Source: Stenotrophomonas sp. Iso1 (GTDB lineage: Bacteria > Pseudomonadota > Gammaproteobacteria > Xanthomonadales > Xanthomonadaceae). From it: a DNA stretch of 64,000 nucleotides. The position numbers and the translations under genes are program-made. A model generated the notes under the pieces. It ran no database searches. It worked only from the letters and a program-made list of their open reading frames with translations, and was not told where the DNA came from. The DNA is taken from the NCBI RefSeq assembly GCF_027497995.1, contig NZ_JAODBT010000001.1, positions 62,001 through 126,000 on the forward strand, read 5' to 3'. Below, in pieces: positions 55,540-64,000 of the stretch (the stretch's first letter is position 1; each line of letters starts with the position of its first letter).

Positions 55540-58500
55540 TCATGCAGCGTTACGCAGCGTGGCAGCCAGCGATTCGATGCTGGCGGCCTTGGGTTTGACC
55601 AGCCAGAACTTGCCGACGTAATCGCGGAACTCATCCAGGATCTGCTGCGCCCAGATGCTGCCGGTCAATTCACGATGACGGCTGATCAAGGTGTGCAGAT
55701 GCTGGCGGTGGTTCTCGAAACCCTCGGCGGAAATGCGATGGATGTCGATCAACTCGTGGTTGTAGCGGTCCACGAAATCGCGGTCGATATCCAGCACGTA
55801 GGCCAGTCCACCGGTAAAGCCGGCGCCAAAGTTCAGGCCGACCTTGCCGAGCACCGCGACGATGCCGTCGGTCATGTACTCGCAGCAGTGGTCGCCGGCA
55901 CCTTCAATCACCGCCAGCGCGCCGGAGTTGCGCACGCCGAAACGTTCGCCGGCACGGCCTGCGGCAAACAACTCACCGCCGGTAGCGCCATACAAACAGG
56001 TGTTGCCGATGATGGCGGTGTCGCGTGCCTCGAAGCGTGCACCACGCGGCGGACGCACCACCAACCGGCCACCTGCCATACCCTTGCCGACGTAGTCGTT
56101 GGCTTCGCCTTCCACTTCCAGGTTCAGGCCATCGACGTTGAACGCGCCCAGGCTCTGCCCGGCAGTGCCGCGGAAGCGCAGGTTCAACGGGGCATCGATC
56201 ATGCCGTGGTTGCCATGCGCGCGAGCGATGGTGCCAGACAGGCGCGTGCCGATTGAGCGGTCGGTGTTGTGGATCAGGAAGCGGTGATCGCCGCCACGCT
56301 TGTTGGTAATGGCGTCGGCCAACAGGTCGTCCATCTGCGTGGCCAGGCTGTCCGGTGATTGATACAGACGTTGCGCGGCGCAGTGTGGGCCGTCATAGCG
56401 GGCCGGTGCCAGCAACCGCGACAGATCCACCTTGACGCCTTCGCGTGGCGACACGTCCAGTTGCTCCAGCAGGTCGGTGCGGCCCACGATTTCATCCAGC
56501 GAACGCACCCCCAGGTACGACAACCATTCGCGTACCTCTTCGGCCAGCAGCTTGAAGAAGTTTTCCACGCGCTCCGGCAGGCCGGTGAAATAGCCTTCGC
56601 GCAGGCGCTCATCCTGGGTGGCCACACCGGTGGCACAGTTGTTGAGGTGGCAGATGCGCAGGTACTTGCAGCCCAGCACAATCATCGGGCCAGTACCGAA
56701 GCCGAAGCTGTCCGCGCCAAGCAGCGCCGCCTTGATCACATCCAGACCGGTCTTCAGGCCACCGTCGGTCTGCAGCAGGGTGCGGCCACGCAGATCGTTG
56801 CCAATCAACGCCTGGTGCGATTCGGCCACGCCCAGTTCCCACGGCACGCCGGCATAGCGGATCGAGCTGATCGGCGACGCACCGGTGCCGCCGTCATGAC
56901 CGGACACGGTGATCAGGTCGGCGCCGGCCTTCACCACGCCCGCAGCAATCGTGCCCACGCCCGCATGCGACACCAGCTTCACTGACACCAGCGCGTCCGG
57001 ATTGACCTGCTTGAGGTCGTAGATCAGCTGCGCGAGGTCTTCGATGGAATAGATATCGTGGTGCGGCGGCGGCGAGATCAAACCGATGCCCGGCTTTGCA
57101 TACCGCAGGCGCGCGATCAGCTCGTTGACCTTGTGGCCGGGCAGCTGGCCGCCTTCGCCGGGCTTGGCGCCCTGCGCGACCTTGATCTGCAGCACTTCGG
57201 CATTGACCAGGTATTCGGCGGTGACACCAAAACGGCCCGATGCCACCTGCTTGATCTTGGAGCGCTTCTCCGTGCCATAACGCACCGGGTCTTCGCCGCC
57301 TTCACCGGAGTTGGAGCGGCCGCCGAGCCGGTTCATCGCGATGGCCAAGGCTTCATGCGCTTCCGGCGACAAGGCACCGAGCGAAATGGCGGCCGTGTCG
57401 AAACGCTTGAACAACGCTTCGGCAGGTTCCACTTCCTCCAACGGCGTTGGCGTGGCGGCCGGCCTGAGTTGCAGCAGGTCGCGCAGCGCCGAGGTCGGGC
57501 GCGAATGCACTGCGTCCATGTACTTGCGCCAGTCCTCGGCCTTGCCAGTGCGCGAGGCGCGCTGCAGCGTCAGCACCACATCCGGGTTGTACATGTGATA
57601 TTCGCCGCCGTGCACGTACTTGAGCAGGCCGCCGACTTCGGCCGGTGCCAATTCGTTCCACGCACGCACGGTGAGTTCCTGCGCCTCGGTATCCAGCCGC
57701 GCCAGATTGACGCCGCCGATACGCGCGGTCGCATCCGGGAAGCACAGCTGCACCACGTCCGGGTCCAGGCCGATGATCTCGAACAACTGCGCGCCGCGGT
57801 AACTGGCCACGGTGCAGATGCCCATCTTGGAGATGATCTTGCTCAGGCCCTTGTAAATGCCCTTGCGGTAGCTGCGGCCGATCTGTGAAACCTCACCGCC
57901 CTTCTTCAACTGCAGGATGCCGCGGCGGCCCATGTCGAACAGCGTCTGGTAGGCCAGGTACGGATACACCGCGGTGGCGCCGAAGCCGAGCAGGCAAGCC
58001 ATGTGGTGCGCATCGCGCGCGGTGCCGGTTTCAACGATCAGATTGACGTCGCAGCGCAGGCCCACTTTTGACAGGTGGTGATGCACCGCGCTGGTGGCCA
58101 GCAACGCATGCACCATCGGCCGTTCCGGCACCGGATAGCGGTCGGACAGCAGCAGCATCACCACGCCGTCGCGCGCGGCCTGCTCGCACTGCGCGCAGAT
58201 GCGTTCAATGCCGGCCTTGATGCCTTCTTCGATGCTGTAGGACAGATCGACCAGGCGATTGCGGTCGACGTACTGCTCCATCTTCAACAGCTGCCGCAGC
58301 TTGCGCTGGCTGAGCACCGGCGAGTTGAGGATGACGTGGTTCACCGTCTCCGGGCCGGCGTGGAAGATGTTGGTCTCCTTGCCGAGCTGGGTGCTCAGTG
58401 ACATCGCGCATTCTTCGCGCAACGGATCAATCGGCGGGTTGGTGACCTGCGCAAATGCCTGGCGGAAGTAGTCGTACAGCGGCCGTGTGTTGCGGCTGAG

Positions 58501-59994
58501 CACTGCGATGGGCGTGTCGTCGCCCATCGAACCGGTGGCCTCCTGGCCAATTTCGGCCAGCGGCCGCAGCACCTGCTCCACTTCCTCGGACGTGAGCTGG
58601 AACAGCTTGTGGTAGCTGCGCAGGGTCGGCTCGTCGAACGGCTCTTCGGCCAGTGACGGGTCGATCAATTCGGTCTGCAGGTAGGTCACGCCCTGGTGCA
58701 GCCACTGCTTGTACGGGGCACGTGCGCGATTGATGCGGTCGATGGCATCTGAATCGAGCAGGTCGCCGCGCTTGAGGTCGATGGCCATCATCTGGCCTGG
58801 GCCCAGCTTGCCCTTGCGCACCACGCGCTCGGCCGGTACTTCCCACACGCCGGCTTCGGAGGCGACCAGGAAATGGCGGTCGGAGGTCAGCATCCAGCGG
58901 GCGGGACGCAGGCCGTTGCGGTCCAGCGTGCAGGCCGCATAGCGGCCATCGCAGGCGACGATGCCGGCCGGGCCATCCCACGGCTCGGTGTTCAAACCGT
59001 AAAACTCGTAGAACGCGGCGAGGTCGGCGTCCTTGAACTCCAGCGACTGCGTTGCCGGCGGTACCAGGATGCGCAGTGCCTGGATCAACTCCATGCCACC
59101 GGCCACCATCAGCTCCAGCATGTTGTCCATGCTTTGCGAATCAGAACCGTGCATCGAGATCACCGGATCAAACTCGGCGATGTCGAACTTCGGCGTCTTC
59201 CACACCTTGCTGCGCGCCTGCGCCCAGTGGCGGTTGCCTTCAATGGTGTTGATCTCGCCGTTGTGGGCGAGCAGGCGGAACGGATGTGCCAGCGGCCAGC
59301 GCGGCATCGTGTTGGTGGAGAAGCGCTGGTGGAACACCACCACGCTGGACGCCAGTTCATGGCGCTGCAAATCCGGGAAGAACGTACTCAGCTTGTCCGG
59401 CAGCACCATGCCCTTGTAGCTGATGGCATCCGGGCTGAGTGTGGTGACGTAGTAATCGGCGATGTCGCGCAGTTGTTGCTCACTGCGACGGCGTGCCAGG
59501 AACAACGCCAGTGCGAACTGCTCGGCGCTTTGGCTGGCGTCGGCATCAACGAACACCTGCTCGATCTTCGGCAAGGTGTCGCGGGCCAGTTCGCCGCAGA
59601 CACTTTCATCGGTGGGCACTTCACGCCAACCGCGCGGCTGGCAGCCGGCGTTGCGCAGCTGGGCATCCAGTTCGTCGCGACATCGTTGTGCGGCGCTGGC
59701 ATCGTGCGGCAGGAACACCACACCCGCAGCGAAATTGGGGCCGATGCGGATGCCGGCTTCTTCGGCCAGCTGGCGCAGGAACACCGTAGGTTTGCGCAGC
59801 AACAGGCCGCAGCCGTCGCCGGTCAAGCCGTCGGCGGCGACACCGCCACGGTGGGTCATGCGCGACAGTGCGGCGATGGCCGTGTCTACCAACAGACGGG
59901 ACGGCTGGTCATCGAGCTGCGCGACCATGCCGAAACCACAGGCGTCGCGTTCGTCTTGCGGGTCGTAGAGCCCTTGCGGTGTACCGGCGGCCAT
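55540..59994 (-). CDS. gltB: Glutamate synthase (NADPH) large subunit
   Basis: A 1484-residue enzyme that makes two glutamates from glutamine and 2-oxoglutarate. The N-terminal glutaminase domain begins at the catalytic Cys in DACGFGMVAQ after a short propeptide; the central and FMN-binding synthase domains follow (AISLGALSPEAHEALAIAMNRLGGRSNSGEGGED, HDGGTGASP); the [3Fe-4S] cysteines are in CKYLRICHLNNCATG; the C-terminal beta-helix domain contains the GGRLVVRPP and GNTCLYGATGG repeats. It is full length and uninterrupted. No regulator-binding site was recognised in the 313 bp upstream. Confidence 0.96.
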   Translation of the reverse strand: MAAGTPQGLYDPQDERDACGFGMVAQLDDQPSRLLVDTAIAALSRMTHRGGVAADGLTGDGCGLLLRKPTVFLRQLAEEAGIRIGPNFAAGVVFLPHDASAAQRCRDELDAQLRNAGCQPRGWREVPTDESVCGELARDTLPKIEQVFVDADASQSAEQFALALFLARRRSEQQLRDIADYYVTTLSPDAISYKGMVLPDKLSTFFPDLQRHELASSVVVFHQRFSTNTMPRWPLAHPFRLLAHNGEINTIEGNRHWAQARSKVWKTPKFDIAEFDPVISMHGSDSQSMDNMLELMVAGGMELIQALRILVPPATQSLEFKDADLAAFYEFYGLNTEPWDGPAGIVACDGRYAACTLDRNGLRPARWMLTSDRHFLVASEAGVWEVPAERVVRKGKLGPGQMMAIDLKRGDLLDSDAIDRINRARAPYKQWLHQGVTYLQTELIDPSLAEEPFDEPTLRSYHKLFQLTSEEVEQVLRPLAEIGQEATGSMGDDTPIAVLSRNTRPLYDYFRQAFAQVTNPPIDPLREECAMSLSTQLGKETNIFHAGPETVNHVILNSPVLSQRKLRQLLKMEQYVDRNRLVDLSYSIEEGIKAGIERICAQCEQAARDGVVMLLLSDRYPVPERPMVHALLATSAVHHHLSKVGLRCDVNLIVETGTARDAHHMACLLGFGATAVYPYLAYQTLFDMGRRGILQLKKGGEVSQIGRSYRKGIYKGLSKIISKMGICTVASYRGAQLFEIIGLDPDVVQLCFPDATARIGGVNLARLDTEAQELTVRAWNELAPAEVGGLLKYVHGGEYHMYNPDVVLTLQRASRTGKAEDWRKYMDAVHSRPTSALRDLLQLRPAATPTPLEEVEPAEALFKRFDTAAISLGALSPEAHEALAIAMNRLGGRSNSGEGGEDPVRYGTEKRSKIKQVASGRFGVTAEYLVNAEVLQIKVAQGAKPGEGGQLPGHKVNELIARLRYAKPGIGLISPPPHHDIYSIEDLAQLIYDLKQVNPDALVSVKLVSHAGVGTIAAGVVKAGADLITVSGHDGGTGASPISSIRYAGVPWELGVAESHQALIGNDLRGRTLLQTDGGLKTGLDVIKAALLGADSFGFGTGPMIVLGCKYLRICHLNNCATGVATQDERLREGYFTGLPERVENFFKLLAEEVREWLSYLGVRSLDEIVGRTDLLEQLDVSPREGVKVDLSRLLAPARYDGPHCAAQRLYQSPDSLATQMDDLLADAITNKRGGDHRFLIHNTDRSIGTRLSGTIARAHGNHGMIDAPLNLRFRGTAGQSLGAFNVDGLNLEVEGEANDYVGKGMAGGRLVVRPPRGARFEARDTAIIGNTCLYGATGGELFAAGRAGERFGVRNSGALAVIEGAGDHCCEYMTDGIVAVLGKVGLNFGAGFTGGLAYVLDIDRDFVDRYNHELIDIHRISAEGFENHRQHLHTLISRHRELTGSIWAQQILDEFRDYVGKFWLVKPKAASIESLAATLRNAA

Positions 59995-60307
59995 CTGTGC
60001 CTCTTAGCGATGTCAGGTGAGCGGCGACACTCATGCCCGCTCGCCAAACACGCCATGCACACGGGGGTGAGGCGCGCCGTCCTGCATCGTCCGGCTGGGT
60101 GGGGAAAGGCCGGTGCGCAACGCCATCACGGCGTGCTTACCAACGCTAGCGCCCTCGCGCTCACCCAATGCACATGGTGTGCTCTACCTGGAGCGCACCC
60201 TGAAGTCACCGGATGCGTTCGACTAAATCACAGTTGTTGCAACGCCGCAATACATCGTTGCTTGCGCAACCAAAGCCTTGCAGGGCAAGGCTTTGGTGGT
60301 GGCCTGT
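59995..60307. other. gltB upstream region
   Basis: A 313-bp gap between gltB (divergent side) and the stop of an I78-type gene, both on the minus strand. It must hold the gltB promoter. Its distal end contains the hairpin at 60269-60297. No gene is supported. Confidence 0.55.
60269..60297 (-). terminator. Hairpin after the I78-type gene
   Basis: Perfect 13-bp arms (ACCAAAGCCTTGC / GCAAGGCTTTGGT) with a 3-nt loop lie 11 bp past the stop of the minus-strand gene at 60308. The downstream T run is absent, so efficiency is uncertain. Confidence 0.6.
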
Positions 60308-60706
60308 TCAGCCGCAACGCACGCCGGTGATGACGCCCTTGTCATCGGTTTCAATGTTCAGGCGCTCGCCGATGAACTCCATGGTGACCGGCTGGTTGGG
60401 CTTGAGCATGCGGACATCGCTGGCGCCGGAGTCGTCCTTGGCCTGCGCCTGCAGCGCATCGGACCATGCCTGGCCGACGAGGCCCTGCACCTGGCTGGCA
60501 TCACAGCTGGCCGGCGGTGGCGGTGCGGTGGCGGTGCCCGGATCGGGTGTGGCAGCGGCGGTGGCGGCCTGTTGGGCCTTGTCCAGGGCTTCTTCCTGTT
60601 CTTCCGGGGCCGGGCCTGCGCAGGCGCCCAGTGCCAGCACCAGCGAAAGCGCGGCAATCAGGGCGGCGGGGCGGCGAAGGCCGCGCGTCGTCGTCGGGAA
60701 CTGCAT
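60308..60706 (-). CDS. I78-type peptidase-inhibitor lipoprotein
   Basis: A 132-residue lipoprotein. The ATG at 60706 follows GGAG and gives a signal with lipobox LGAC (Cys about residue 28). A Pro/Ala-rich linker leads to a C-terminal domain of about 65 residues with the I78 pattern: CDASQVQGLVGQAW, VRMLKPNQPVTMEF, GERLNIETDDKGVITGVRCG, with two cysteines that could form the family's disulfide. I78 proteins inhibit serine proteases such as elastase. A second I78-like gene lies 291 bp upstream on the same strand. Confidence 0.82.
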   Translation of the reverse strand: MQFPTTTRGLRRPAALIAALSLVLALGACAGPAPEEQEEALDKAQQAATAAATPDPGTATAPPPPASCDASQVQGLVGQAWSDALQAQAKDDSGASDVRMLKPNQPVTMEFIGERLNIETDDKGVITGVRCG

Positions 60707-60997
60707 CGGTACTCCAGAATGTGTTGGATGATGCTGCAGCATATCGCCAAGCGGGCCGGGTGCGGCCGTGATCCTGACGGTGCGTGCAGCAACCGTTCGG
60801 GACAACGCGCGGCGGTGGCCGGATGAACTGCATGAGCAGGAACCACCGCGATCAATGATCAATGCCCCCGCACGCGGTACGTCATGTGGGCTGCGCTGTG
60901 GCGGTGGCAGGTGCGGGCATCACACGGAACGGAGCCGTGTCGATGCAACACGGCGGTGCTGAGTGCTGCGCGTGAGCCATCGTGACAATGGGAATAG

Positions 60998-61330
60998 TCA
61001 GCCGCAGTAGAGTGCCGTGATGTTGTTGGTGCGGCCGACCTCGATGGTAAGGCGACTGCCGCCGGTTGAAGCCGATGCGACCTCGACCGAGTTGGCGTGC
61101 CCGTCGGCCTGCTCTTGTCCGCGAATGACGGCGACCTCCAGGCTGTCACTGTCCACACGCGCACGCTCCACGGTTTGCGGCGCGGCGGCCAGTCCCACCG
61201 CGCCGCGCACCATGTCCACATGGCATTGGCCGGAGATCACGCCGTCAATCGGCTGCACATCGGTGACATACGCAGAATTGCAGGCCGATAACAGCAGGAC
61301 GGTGGCAGGCAGTGTGAGCAGACGGTACAT
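60998..61330 (-). CDS. Second I78-like lipoprotein
   Basis: A 110-residue lipoprotein. The ATG at 61330 follows GGAG and yields a signal with lipobox LSAC (Cys about residue 17); the longer frame upstream lacks a signal. The C-terminal part keeps the I78 outline (GQCHVDMVRGAVG, SRLTIEVGRTNNITALYCG) with the two terminal cysteines but is more diverged than its neighbour. It may be a diverged paralogue with another target. The start side faces the saccharopine-dehydrogenase-like gene divergently, 244 bp away. Confidence 0.75.
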   Translation of the reverse strand: MYRLLTLPATVLLLSACNSAYVTDVQPIDGVISGQCHVDMVRGAVGLAAAPQTVERARVDSDSLEVAVIRGQEQADGHANSVEVASASTGGSRLTIEVGRTNNITALYCG

Positions 61331-61574
61331 GGCGTACTCCGGGGAATGCAGGAACGAGTGCGCAGCATCGCCCGGCCACTGTATGCAGCGGATGAATCCA
61401 CAGCATGGCAACGTCACTTCATCGTTGTTGTGGCGCCGCACGCCGCACACCGGTGCTCGATCACTGCGAAAGCCAGCAGCACGTGGGTCCCAAGGTCATC
61501 GGGTGCGTCGAACAGTTCGGAAGCAACCGTTCCGTTGGCGGATAATTGCGCATTCATCAGCGCAGGATGGACCG

Positions 61575-62690
61575 ATGCCACCGCAGGAAAGCTGTCGTGT
61601 TCTCGTATTGGGGGGTTACGGGCATTTCGGTGCGCGCATCGTGCGTGCGTTGTCCACCACACCCGGTATCACGGTCATCGCTGCGGGCCGCAACCCCGCG
61701 CATGCGGCGGCCCAATTGCCGGGTGTGGATCTGGCTTCCATCGAACTGTGCCGGTTGAACACTGCCGATCCACTTTTTGCGATCGCGCTGGCGGCGACGC
61801 GTGCGCATCTGGTCATCCATACCGCTGGCCCATTTCAGGGCCAGGGTTTCGATGTCGCTCTTGCTTGTCTGCAGGCTGGCATGCATTACATCGACCTCGC
61901 TGATGGTCGCGACTTTGTCCGTGATTTTCCCGCGCAGATGGATGCTGCCGCGCGTCTTGCGCAACGCAGTGCGATCACGGGTGCCAGCACGTTGCCGGGG
62001 CTTTCCAGTGCCGTGGTGGATGCATTGGCGGCGCAGTTCGACACCCTGCGCGTTATCGACATCGTCATCGCACCGGCACAGGCCACCCCGCTGGGCATGG
62101 CCACCGTGCGTGCGGTGTTGTCGTACTGCGGAAAGGGGTTTACGTGCTGGATCGATGGCCGTTGGCAGCGCGTGATCGGTTGGTCCCATCCGCAGCCCGT
62201 CAACTTCGCCCGGATCGGCCCGCGCCTGGCTTCCCCGTGCGACGTGCCCGATCACGATCTGTTGGTAGAGCGGTATCCCGGCGTACACACGGTGCGCTTC
62301 CGCGCCGCGTTGGAGCTGCCGTTCCTGTCTCGTTGCCTGGCCGCCATCGCCTGGCTGCGGCGCATCGGCCTGCCGTTGCCGATGAAGGCGTTTGCCGGTG
62401 TGTTCGCGCGTGCAGGGCGTTGTTTTGACCGTTTCGGCACCGACCTTGGCGGCATGCGCGTCACGCTGCGTGGCCAACGTGGCGGGCAAGAGCACACCGT
62501 GCATTGGGACCTCACTGCACCGATGCTGCATGGCCCGGAAATCCCGACCTTCGCTGCAGTGTTGTTGGCGCGTCGGTTGGCGCGCGGCGAACCGCTACCG
62601 ATAGGCGCCCACGCCTGCGTCGGCCTGATCAGCCTGGCTGAGTTCGAAAGCGAATTCGCGCGCTGGCAGATCGACAGCGCCGTTTCCTGA
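61575..62690 (+). CDS. Saccharopine-dehydrogenase-family NAD(P)-binding protein
   Basis: A 371-residue protein. I start at the ATG at 61575 (AGGA ribosome site); the frame is open upstream but without features. The N-terminus is a Rossmann fold (VLVLGGYGHFGARIVRAL) followed by the family's HTAGPFQGQGFDVALACLQAGMHYIDLADG segment and TLPGLSSAVVDAL. The rest is not assignable. Members of this broad family include saccharopine reductases and trans-acting enoyl reductases; lysine metabolism should not be assumed. No operon partner is evident. Confidence 0.75.
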   Translation: MPPQESCRVLVLGGYGHFGARIVRALSTTPGITVIAAGRNPAHAAAQLPGVDLASIELCRLNTADPLFAIALAATRAHLVIHTAGPFQGQGFDVALACLQAGMHYIDLADGRDFVRDFPAQMDAAARLAQRSAITGASTLPGLSSAVVDALAAQFDTLRVIDIVIAPAQATPLGMATVRAVLSYCGKGFTCWIDGRWQRVIGWSHPQPVNFARIGPRLASPCDVPDHDLLVERYPGVHTVRFRAALELPFLSRCLAAIAWLRRIGLPLPMKAFAGVFARAGRCFDRFGTDLGGMRVTLRGQRGGQEHTVHWDLTAPMLHGPEIPTFAAVLLARRLARGEPLPIGAHACVGLISLAEFESEFARWQIDSAVS

Positions 62691-62845
62691 GGGAGCGCTC
62701 CTGCCGTGGAGCGCGGGGCTGTCTGGAAGCCTTCTCGAACCGAGGGCAGAACCCCTGCGGGGCAAGGGCGACACCGCGGCGGGGCGGTTCTGACCAAACC
62801 TGAAGCATTCATCGTGAGAGATTGCGGGGTGCCTTCCGGGCTATT

Positions 62846-62888
62846 GACTACATTTGTAGTCACAACTACGGTGGCGACAAGTGTAGTC
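62846..62888. promoter_or_regulatory. BlaI-type operator region
   Basis: A perfect 16-bp palindrome, GACTACA-TT-TGTAGTC, is at 62846-62861, and a half-matched second site (GACAAG...TGTAGTC) ends at 62888. The TACA/TGTA core is that of BlaI/MecI operators, and the sites lie 14-56 bp before the BlaI-like start codon, fitting autoregulation. Confidence 0.78.
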
Positions 62889-62901
62889 ACTGGAGTCGGC
62901 C

Positions 62902-63288
62902 ATGCGCCGCAAGACCGTCGGGGACCAGGAATTGGCCCTGCTGCAGTACATCGGAGAGAACGAACCCACTAGCGTGGGTGAGGTGGCTGCCCGTTATGGC
63001 GAGTCGCGCGGCCTGGCCCGTTCGACCGTGCTGACGATGATGGAGCGCCTGCGCACCAAGGGTTACCTGCAGCGTGCGTCGCACGAAGGCGTTTACCGCT
63101 ACCAGACCACCGCCGAGCAGCAGGAAGTGGTGAACAGCGCGGTGAGCAGCTTTGTCGAAAAGACCCTGCAGGGCTCAATCTCGCCGTTCGTGACGTGGAT
63201 GTCGGAGAAAGCCGAGGTCAGCGACAACGAACTGGCAGAACTGGAAGCCCTTGTCGCCAGGCTGCAATCGCAGCGCCGGGAGGACTGA
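62902..63288 (+). CDS. BlaI/MecI/CopY-family transcriptional repressor
   Basis: A 128-residue winged-helix repressor. ATG 62902 follows GGAG. The N-terminal DNA-binding domain (DQELALLQYIGENEPTSVGEVAARYGESRGLARSTVLTMMERLRTKGYL) and the C-terminal dimerisation helix match BlaI/MecI. A perfect palindromic operator lies just upstream. It is followed after 3 bp by an M56 (BlaR1-type) membrane peptidase gene, the usual sensor partner that relieves repression by cleaving the repressor. No beta-lactamase gene is visible in the part of the locus that falls within this window. Confidence 0.9.
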   Translation: MRRKTVGDQELALLQYIGENEPTSVGEVAARYGESRGLARSTVLTMMERLRTKGYLQRASHEGVYRYQTTAEQQEVVNSAVSSFVEKTLQGSISPFVTWMSEKAEVSDNELAELEALVARLQSQRRED

Positions 63289-63291
63289 ATC

Positions 63292-64000
63292 ATGGCCACG
63301 ATGCTTGAGTTGTTTGGTGATCGCCTGCTGGCCACCAGTGTGCAGACCATCGCGCTGACCGCCGTGGTGTGGCTGCTGTGCCGCTACGTGCGGCGCCTGC
63401 CGGCCAGCACCCAGTGTGGTTTGTGGTGGCTGGTGGCGTTGCAGGCCGTGGTTGGCCTGTTCTGGGGCTCGCCACTGGAACTGCCGCTTCTGCCGGCCGT
63501 CGAATCGGTGACCCTGCTGCAGCAGGCCAGCGCTGCCATGCCGCAGGCGCAAGCGGCGCCCATGATCGTGATGAAGCCATTGCCGGTAAACAGCGGCTGG
63601 TCGTGGCAACTGGTGTTGATGTCGCTGTGGCTGGCGGGTGTGGGGGTGATGGCGCTGCGCACCGGCTTGGCGTGGCGTGCCAGCCGCACGTTGTTGCGCA
63701 ATGCGCAGCCGTGCAACGACCACAAACTCAACGCCGCGCTGCAACTGGCATCCGAAGCCCATGGCCTGTCGCGCGCACCGCGCTTGATGCTGAGCACCGG
63801 CATCGACTCTCCGCAGTTGATCGGCCCGTGGCGTCCGGTGTTGTTGCTACCGGCCCGTGGCCTGCAACGCATGGGTGATGACGACCTGGACATGGCGTTG
63901 ACGCACGAGCTGGTGCATCTGCAGCGTCATGACCTGTGGCTGGGTCTGGTGCCTGCGCTTGCCCAGCACCTGTTCTTCTTCAATCCGCTGGTGCACATCG
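63292..64000 (+). CDS. M56-family (BlaR1-type) membrane metallopeptidase, N-terminal part
   Basis: The gene starts at the ATG at 63292, 3 bp after the repressor stop, and remains open to the window end (236 codons seen). Membrane helices occur at about residues 14-32, 43-58, and 102-120. The zinc motif is HELVH in LTHELVHLQRHD near residue 206. M56 peptidases in this arrangement sense an envelope signal and cleave the BlaI-type repressor. Whether a penicillin-binding sensor domain follows cannot be seen here. Confidence 0.88.
   Translation, partial: MATMLELFGDRLLATSVQTIALTAVVWLLCRYVRRLPASTQCGLWWLVALQAVVGLFWGSPLELPLLPAVESVTLLQQASAAMPQAQAAPMIVMKPLPVNSGWSWQLVLMSLWLAGVGVMALRTGLAWRASRTLLRNAQPCNDHKLNAALQLASEAHGLSRAPRLMLSTGIDSPQLIGPWRPVLLLPARGLQRMGDDDLDMALTHELVHLQRHDLWLGLVPALAQHLFFFNPLVHI

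Noticed and set aside
61575..62690. Saccharopine dehydrogenase of lysine metabolism
   Set aside because: Only the N-terminal Rossmann region matches the broad family; there are no lysine-pathway neighbours.

Overview
The window looks like a chromosomal segment of a Xanthomonadaceae bacterium, most likely Stenotrophomonas or a close relative. The evidence is high GC, the TPR-tonB-exbB-exbD1-exbD2 block followed by pdxJ (an order known from Xanthomonas and Stenotrophomonas just downstream of the dnaA region), several large TonB-dependent receptors, and GTAG-type REP elements. I saw no rRNA, tRNA, phage, insertion sequence or CRISPR array.

Layout. (1) 1-5.1 kb: the end of a CPBP protease gene, an M48 lipoprotein protease, a TPR protein and the TonB/ExbB/ExbD1/ExbD2 energy module, closed by an intrinsic terminator. 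(2) 5.1-20 kb: housekeeping genes (pdxJ, cardiolipin synthase, a PA0069-type radical SAM protein, a 2OG-Fe(II) oxygenase, fbp, an aromatic aminotransferase, a TonB-dependent receptor, adhP). The gaps between them are rich in DnaA-box-like 9-mers, some arranged as 24-nt palindromes. (3) 20-28.7 kb: a sugar-acid locus. kdgK-eda is transcribed away from a TonB-dependent receptor and a 1264-aa secreted LamG-domain protein, and the divergent promoter region carries two identical 15-bp near-palindromes. (4) 28.9-29.8 kb: a protein with two tandem methylglyoxal-synthase-like domains.

(5) 30.1-53.4 kb is the most interesting part. A PAS-AraC regulator is divergent from a complete trans-4-hydroxy-L-proline pathway: 2-epimerase, three-subunit D-hydroxyproline dehydrogenase, pyrroline-4-hydroxy-2-carboxylate deaminase and 2-oxoglutarate semialdehyde dehydrogenase. 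The same strand continues with an M24 proline-type peptidase, an APC permease, a DPP4-type S9 peptidase, a DUF885 peptidase, a TonB-dependent receptor, a prolidase-like amidohydrolase and a Tat-exported GH127 (DUF1680) glycosidase. GH127 founders remove beta-L-arabinofuranose from hydroxyproline-linked arabinans of plant extensin. Together the genes read as a candidate utilisation locus for plant hydroxyproline-rich glycoprotein: deglycosylate, import, cut around (hydroxy)proline, then oxidise hydroxyproline to 2-oxoglutarate. A convergent Ldh-family imine reductase lies at its far edge.

(6) 53.4-64 kb: glutamate synthase (gltD, gltB), two small I78-type protease-inhibitor lipoproteins, a saccharopine-dehydrogenase-like protein and a BlaI/BlaR1-type regulatory pair cut by the window end. 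Intergenic space carries several repeat families, notably a composite element present at 29.8-30.05 kb and again at 53.5-53.95 kb, where a 51-bp unit is amplified.
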